Program-made: the position numbers and the translations under genes
Assembly: GCA_947396885.1 (NCBI GenBank)
Contig: OX377202.1
Span: 78,154,643-78,218,642, forward strand
DNA: 64,000 nucleotides
Source of the DNA: Heligmosomoides polygyrus polygyrus
Lineage: Eukaryota; Nematoda; Chromadorea; Rhabditida; Heligmosomidae
Direction of reading: 5' to 3'
Part shown: one piece after another, positions 57,746 through 64,000 of the stretch
How the letters are laid out: each line of letters opens with the position of its first letter
Numbering within the stretch: position 1 is the stretch's first letter
The notes under the pieces: generated by a model
Seen by the model: only the letters and a program-made list of their open reading frames with translations
Told to the model about the DNA's origin: nothing
Database searches by the model: none

Positions 57746-58402
57746 AGAGATTCATTGTCAGCAGATTAAATAGTTTCCGTATGCGAGGAAATCAGTGATC
57801 ATGACCCCGCCATCCTTACTGACGACACCCACGGTAACCTATCCTGGTCGGCCGAATTTTCAAAAATGGATACCCTATTCGTGCTTAGCATCTAAAATAA
57901 CAGTACTGGGCGACGTTTTTGTGCAATTTTTTCGACCTCTCCTCGACTTTTGGAGTAACGATAACTCTGCCAGTTAATCTGTTTCCATCCCTTTACTTGC
58001 ACCTTCTCACCCTCACCTATTGCATCGTAACACCAAAAGCGTTTGCCATATTCGTGAACACCACTCCAATCAACCATCAAGTCAAAGTTTGACGGAACTT
58101 TATTCTTTATCTACGAAGTCATGATGCTTACTACAAGTGTCTACATTTGCAATGTCGTTCCCCAACTATCTATGGAGGAGTGGCCGAGAATTAATAGGCT
58201 GCAATAAGACCAAACTACGGAATCAAAAATGATACATTTTTAAGAGATGGTAGAAATATAAAGATTTACAAGAAAAGCTTTTTCTATAGAAAATCGAAGA
58301 CTGATCAATACATCCAGGAGATGGAATGAAGCAACAGATCGCGATCATGTTCGTAAATGAGGTTAAAATAAGAAACACTTAACAAAAAACAGAAAACTGT
58401 AA
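57746..58402. other. Unassigned stretch between the direct repeats
   Basis: Small open frames only; no recognisable feature. Confidence 0.3.
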
Positions 58403-58613
58403 AGTGAATCTTGAACACCGTAGTGTACCATGCTGACGTGACCACCTTATTTTAACCCGTATGATGCGATTGTCGGCATTTTCATGAGTGATCAAGGTTA
58501 TCAATGTCAGTACATAGAATCTCTTTCTTCAACCATGTGATCAGGCTTGCTTTCCAATCTCCAACTTTGGGATGGAAAGTAGTGCACGAAAAATAGATAA
58601 TTTAGAAAAAGGT
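58403..58613 (+). repeat. Direct repeat, second copy, cut by a LINE
   Basis: Matches 57357-57745 with an internal gap, and ends at TTTAGAAAAAGG where the LINE sequence begins. Confidence 0.75.
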
Positions 58614-59846
58614 TGTGGAGTTCTCCAAGGAACATGTTCGGGTCCTCTCATGTTTCTTATTTTTGTCGATGATCTACCTCTCTCGTTACCTTCTGAATGT
58701 TTTTGCAGCATTTATGCGAACGACACTAAAATATTTACAGTTAATGATTGCCAAAAACTTCAAGAAGGAACAAACGCTGTTGAAAAGTGCTCAAACTCAT
58801 GGTCATTAGATATTTCAATTCAAAAAACTTCTATCATAAAACTAGGGCGACACCATCAAAACATCTCCTTTTCGTTGGGAGGGCTACGCTAAATTGTACC
58901 GAGCGGATACGCGATATAAGAGTTGTTAACGAAAGTGGTCTCGACTATTATATTCACGAAATTGCAAGAAAATCATCTAGAAATTCAAACTTTATTTTAA
59001 AAACAATTAAAATAAGGGACGCTTCTTTACTTTCCAAGCTTCTTAAATTGTATCTTAGACCACTATTAGAAGGCTGCTCACCAATTTGATTGCCACAAAA
59101 AAGTAGCTTAATTACAGAAGTTCAAAAGGTCCCGCAAAGTTTCACATATCATTCGTTCCGTGGGTTAATGGGCCTTTCGTATGAGCAACGCCTGTCCCAA
59201 CTTGGCGCCGATTCTTTAGAATTCAGACGAAAAATTACAGATCTTGCAACAATATACAAACTGATTTCAAATGAGGTCAGTCCCAGTATCTCTGATCTGT
59301 TTAAAATTTCTCGGAGAAATGGCATTAATAGAGAACATCTATATCGGATAAGATCCCATAAACCAAATACAGCTCAGTACAAAAACTCGTTCCTCTTTAG
59401 AAGCACAGCTCTAAGGAACAGTTTGAACAACGACCTTCTCATATACAGAAACATCCATGCATTCCAGACTCATTTCGCCCTTTACTAAGATAATTTTTCT
59501 ACTTAGCACAGCAGTTCCCTTCACAATTATTGTCGTAAACGATTCATAAGTGAAATACCTTTACAACTGTAATTTACCAAATTTATTTTATCGAAGTGTT
59601 GTTCACTTTAACCATAACATTGAAGTTTCTCTATGCGGCTATTGATATATCGCCATGTCAAGTTTGATGAAGGCCGACACTTTACATCTGTCCCTTATAA
59701 CAAGACACTATGCGTCATATCTTATTATCAACTGTGGTTATATTGTGTGGATCTCTTATCACAAGCCAAGATCTGCGCCTTACTTTGTCACCATCTATAC
59801 TATGTAGTAAATGTAATTGGCACAATGAATGAATGAATGAATGAAT
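58614..59846 (+). pseudogene. CR1/jockey-like LINE, 5'-truncated
   Basis: From 58614 the frame reads GVLQGTCSGPLMFLIFVDDL, then IYANDTKIF, the catalytic box with Asp to Asn. AQTHGH-type and WSLDISIQKTSIIKL segments follow. A shifted frame gives LLKLYLRPLLEGCSPI, and after it comes a long last frame to 59488 (GLSYEQRLSQLGADSLEFRR, REHLYRIRSHKP, ALRNSLNNDLL). The 3' tail is a TGAA repeat at 59826-59846. The start at 58614 is a clean break into older repeat DNA. YAND in place of YADD would be inactive. Confidence 0.85.
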
Positions 59847-61985
59847 TACCAACGGTGCACTTGGTTAGCGCAGTACTACGCGACATTGTCGTGCATGGTC
59901 AACTTTTTCGAGTCGTTGTGAAGGAAAAGGAAGGTAACCAAACAGACATACTGCAAGAAAAAAACAGTACCAGTGCCACAGTCTCCGCACTAGGGATACA
60001 CTCCTTTGCAGTACGTGGGGATCAATTTAAAAAACCCAAGCATATTTAGATGAGCGATCTTCAGAAGAACAGTCTTGGTACCACGCATTAAGAAGAATTC
60101 TTGAGAGGCATGCAGATCCTAGATGGATGACAGTCGTTGGTAGGGAATACAGACAAACCTACTGATGGACTTCAGATAAATTCACCTTCTACATATTTGA
60201 AGATCGAATACTGTATGAGACTACTGAGTGCTTTTAGTCCTCGTTGGTTTACTGTTTGCAGAGCCTTCGAAAAAATGTTCCAAAAACTTTTTCACAAGTC
60301 AGATTGAACACTTTTCATTATTTTAAGCCTTTGCTTGAAAAGTGTTAAATTTTATTTGAAAGACGTCCAACTTGACGTGAAAATGGGACATTTGTGATCC
60401 ATGCAAAGAGTTCCATGCCGTTATTATGCAACACTATGTGACAACGTTAGGAACAGAAAGAAAACATCAAGATACATAAAAGGAGCGATTAAGAAGACGA
60501 AGAGGATGACTAAAATTGCGAACTTATCCAATTTCAACATGTAAATCATTTCTGAAAAGAATAAATGGGCATAAATTGGCTGCGATGCGGAGCGTCGCCA
60601 TTGTCAGCCCGGGTGGTTTCTAAACGCTGAATAGATGTGTAACTCAGAAAAGATTTTAAGAGATGAAAACCTGGCTAGACGCATACTATATTTATGCTTG
60701 ATTCGAAAGCAGTGGAGCGCTCACTAGACTGCACAGTATTACGGCGCACGATTTACAAGGAGTGTCTTTTGTTGAATGCATAACAGCAGTTTGAGCGATT
60801 TTCACTACACCTTCCCGTCCAATTTCTGTAAATTAACTACCATTCCAATATTGGTAGCCAAGTTTAGGACATTAAGCTTAGAGCCGCTTACCATGGAAAG
60901 CGATCTACAAGTCGAAGAAACTGCGTCGGGGAGTATGATTTATGGGTAAGGAGAAATCCACACTAGATGAGGGCCTACATCGCACATGAAAAAGATGGGA
61001 TAAGCACCAATATCCGAAGTGTGCAGTCAGATGTACAGTCAGGTGTAGGTGTACAAGGTGTAAAGTAGTATCTCTTCATTGAGCGATCAGAACAAAAAAA
61101 CGATGGTGATAGAAGCTGGCTGATTTGTGGCAGCTAACGATAAGTGCTTGATAGGGAGGGAAGTGCTGAAAAGTTCGAAGATTATATAAGGTTTAAGCCT
61201 TTAACACGGTGGCTCTCTGTTCGAGTTCTGGAAGACAAAAACAAATTAAAGGTACTGCTAATATAAAAGAGAGACGGTCAGGATGTACGAAGTAGGCCAC
61301 GCCCCTTGCCGGGGGGCCTGTGATCTTCCTTTCATCCCCTGCTCACCCAATTAAAGGTACTGCTAACCCATTAGGCTTCACCGAGAGTCTAATGGCTGCC
61401 TTGCGAAACCTTTGAGACGCAAAACAAAATTTCCCGGTCCGCGGAAGAGCGGCTGTACCTGCTGACGCCACGCTCCCAGCAGGGCGCTGGTGTACATCCT
61501 GACGCGCAGCCAGAAATCTAGGATACGTAATGAAAGAGGTGGCGTTGATATGATGATGACTGCATCCAACCGTTCTAAAGAGTTTGCCGGGCTAACGCTG
61601 AGATCCACGAGGTAAACAGCCAGGATAGGCGGCTTTCAGGGGATAGAGACCGATTATAACGCAAAAGCGGTAGATTACGAAACTATTCTCATCGAAGCCA
61701 GTCAACATTAAGCTCTGTGGATGGCGTGAGATTCACAAACACAATGCTGCACATTCAAGCGGTGGTGTCGAAGTGGTCAATATCTAGTGCTCTAGGATCT
61801 GCGTTTTTTATACTGTAGCGAAACTTCTACCGTACCTAGCCAACAATTATGCTTCTCACCAGATATGTGCCCTTTCTAAATAAATATTTGCCCATTTCCT
61901 CGGTAGCATTGATGTGCGGCGAACATGAACATGAACACGCGCTCAGCGTCGCGCAGTGTGGTATTGAGAAGACGATGCTCGTAGT
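59847..61985. other. Mostly unassigned
   Basis: AACACTTTTC and GAAAAGTGTT form a small stem near 60308-60347. An exact 18 bp direct repeat (AATTAAAGGTACTGCTAA) lies at 61244-61261 and 61349-61366. No coding feature is recognised. Confidence 0.3.
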
Positions 61986-61989
61986 GACA

Positions 61990-62240
61990 TGACTCACGCA
62001 AGTGAGAGAGGGCCTCCGAAGTTCCAAGCTTCGCCGACGTTCGAAGGTCAGAAACGCTGTAGCTTGGGCCAAGTCGTCGAACATTAGGTGGGCCAGCCCC
62101 GTAATGCGCTTCGCAGACGACCTCTGCAGGAAGACGCGAAGACCTAACGGCCTACAAACGCGTAGGCAATCAGGACGATTATCGTTCTTCACGACGACAT
62201 GCTCACAACTCCCTAACTTCCTGAAGTGCCTTAGCCCCAT
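61990..62240 (+). pseudogene. RTE-like LINE, C-terminal ORF fragment
   Basis: The plus frame reads LRSSKLRRRSKVRNAVAWAK then SSNIRWASPVMRFADD. The IRWAGHVMR-type motif after a basic region is usual near the end of RTE-like ORFs in nematodes. The downstream part is out of frame or lost. Confidence 0.5.
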
Positions 62241-62269
62241 CTGCCAATTTAGAGTAGCGGAAGATAGCG

Positions 62270-62600
62270 GCTAGAGTTCCTTGAGCTCTTGCACGCCCAG
62301 ATTTGAGTTTTCGACACTTGCAATGGTACTGCTCTGTTCAACGTGAGAAGCGCTATCGAATGGTGTCGATTTTGGAAACATCGATTTTTTGACAATTTCG
62401 CATCGAGGACGGGACCGCTCCAGGACGACGCAGACGGACGATGACGTCATCGAAAATCGATGTTTCGAAATTGGCCCAAGCTTGGAACCATTCGATAGAA
62501 CTTTTCCTGCTGATTTCAGTGGTGTTACCAGGATTATCGAGAACTGTGATCTGGGCGAATAAGAGCGCGGAGAACATCGACCGTTGCTGTGCCAAATAGG
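62270..62600. repeat. Inverted repeat around 62430
   Basis: CTATCGAATGGTGTCGATTTTGG near 62351 is answered by the complement around ACCATTCGATAG near 62490, with ACATCGATTTT inside both arms. The flanks also match (CTCTTGCACGCCCAGAT and, reversed, CTCTTATTCGCCCAGAT). A third copy of this unit lies at 62940-63045. Confidence 0.6.
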
Positions 62601-62939
62601 ACGCAAGGACGTGTTCAGAGCGCTGCAACTGTATCGAGATCGAATCCATCTGGCTGCAGCTTGTCCATTTCGAAGCCAGTAAAACGTTTTAGTAGTGAGC
62701 TAAAGAACAGCGATATAGCTTGAGAATGGACAAAGTAACAGCGGCGCGAATATGCAGGTGAGGCTTGCGTGACGCATTTTTTTCGATTTCGGTGGACCAC
62801 TGCGAGAAGGCGCGGCGAGCTCACGGCCTCAAAATGCGTATGCGAACAGATCACTTAAGGTATCTTACGGTGACGGGATCAGAACTTCTCAGCTGCCTAA
62901 AATGGCTTAGCCCCATCTGCCGTTTTAGGGCTTTAGTGG

Positions 62940-63265
62940 TTGAAGTTTCCCGCCCTCTTACTCGCCCATATTTGGGTTTCCGACACTCCCGGTAACACCA
63001 TTATTTTCATAACGAAAAGCTCTATCGAATGGTGTCACGCTCACTCTACAAGCTGTCCCTCCCCCCTCGATTGATAGGTTCGATCCAATATGCATTGTGC
63101 ACGGCGCACTCCAAAGGCTCGCTGGACAGTCTTGAGCAATTCCTGAGTAGGGCGGCTGCAAATTTGTGATAAAACTCCCCAAACGCTCACTCTTCAAGCT
63201 GTCGCTCGATCAGGTTGTCGCGCCCACTCGATTGATTCTGTCGGGCCTATATGCATTGTTCAACT
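62940..63265 (+). repeat. Third copy of the 62.3 kb unit plus a short direct repeat
   Basis: CTCTTACTCGCCCATATTTG, CCCGGTAACACC and GCTCTATCGAATGGTGTC match the arms at 62270-62600. CGCTCACTCT-CAAGCTGTC and CTCGATTGATT-ATATGCATTG occur twice, near 63048 and 63184. Confidence 0.6.
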
Positions 63266-63372
63266 CTACTAAGGTCTATAGGTCATAAGATAGAGCTTGA
63301 GCTGCTGAGCTCAAATTCATGTTTCTTTTTACAAGTACTTGATTTTTTAAAAAGTTATTTAAAAAGTCCGCT

Positions 63373-63756
63373 TTGGAACGGTCCAAAGCGGCCTATGTTG
63401 ACATTTCCGGGATTTCCGGCAAATGGACGGAGGAACATGCCCGGTACTGTATCTTGCTCAGCTACATGGGGTGTTCTCACCGTTCAGCGTGGCAAAGCCA
63501 AATGGAACATCAAGAAATCGGCTCCTTTGAGCAAGGATCAGGAGATCTCTTAGATTGCCTTAGAAAAAGTGACATCTTAAGTGTTCGTGAAGAAGAGAGG
63601 GTCAGTTACCGTGTGGGTGTGATGCTGCAGGTGTCCTCAACGATCTTGCCCGGGAAAGCGATATGTCGGAGATGTATGATAGATCACACTCGAGGCGACT
63701 CACTCGAGGCGCTTTGGACCACAGCTAGCAATGCTGGAGTCATCCAGAAGCAATAG
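63373..63756 (+). CDS. Hypothetical open frame, 127 codons
   Basis: I do not recognise this protein. The frame has no stop for 127 codons and moderately balanced composition; it ends SLEALWTTASNAGVIQKQ. LEALW recalls the C-terminal GIY-YIG motif seen elsewhere in the window, but no YIG core precedes it, so that link is weak. No splice sites or start context decide the issue. It may be an exon, a relic of a mobile element, or chance. Confidence 0.15.
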   Translation: MERSKAAYVDISGISGKWTEEHARYCILLSYMGCSHRSAWQSQMEHQEIGSFEQGSGDLLDCLRKSDILSVREEERVSYRVGVMLQVSSTILPGKAICRRCMIDHTRGDSLEALWTTASNAGVIQKQ

Positions 63757-64000
63757 CGTCTCACGGTACGTTAAGAATTAGATTCCTTCTCTTAGAGCTC
63801 TACATGTTTCTATTTGCTATGAATTACATGGATACTTGAGCCGGGTGTTTCCGGGCTGAAGCACTTTCAACCAGGTTACTTCCAGCTACATGTGAACGGT
63901 GGTCCTCTATGGAAACCACTTCCCAGTCGTGCGCTGCAATCACTGGTCCTGTCGCTATTTTCCTTACGAAAATTACTTTGCAGGATGCTTGAGTAAGTAG

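Noticed and set aside
63373..63756. Fifth GIY-YIG copy
   Set aside because: Only LEALW resembles the family; the YIG core and the Cys-rich lead-in are missing.

Overview
This is eukaryotic DNA with no intact host gene that I can recognise. The repeat content fits a parasitic nematode, most likely a strongylid of the hookworm type. It combines mariner and Tc1-like transposons with TA target duplications, CR1/jockey-like LINEs ending in short AATA or TGAA tails, RTE-clade retrotransposons, GIY-YIG remnants of the Penelope-like type, and a tRNA-derived SINE present in about a dozen copies on both strands. The organism is an inference; no conserved host gene anchors it.

Layout. 0-5 kb: a GIY-YIG remnant, two decayed LINE 3' ends on the minus strand, and a small palindromic MITE. 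5-13 kb: SINEs, a head-to-head pair of mariner remnants inside a SINE, and an inverted pair of GIY-YIG element 3' ends. 13-22 kb: mostly unique, anonymous DNA with SINEs and one perfect hairpin. 22.1-33.1 kb: the standout region, a 6.05 kb GC/AT-mosaic unit directly followed by a second, near-identical copy. The only large difference between copies is a 1.17 kb insertion with inverted ends and a TTA (or TTAG) target duplication in copy 1; copy 2 carries the empty site. That insertion contains its own 213 bp MITE with a perfect 8 bp target duplication. The unit is also built on long inverted arms around a GC-rich core, with a 42 bp perfect hairpin and a TATA/AATAAA-bearing stretch.

33-48 kb: a further GIY-YIG remnant, a 1.07 kb element with 27 bp inverted ends, an RTE 5' end, a LINE, a palindromic element with a tRNA-like core, and two Tc1-like transposons, one of them interrupted by an RTE copy. 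48-64 kb: a mariner remnant, two LINEs, a 1,044 bp near-complete palindrome with mariner-type ends, and diverged repeats that resemble one another.

The elements do not form a pathway. They record nested insertion: elements into elements, and duplication of the result. Almost all open reading frames here are decayed transposon protein or antisense readings of the SINE. The near-identical tandem copies could also be two haplotypes placed end to end by the assembler, which must be excluded first.
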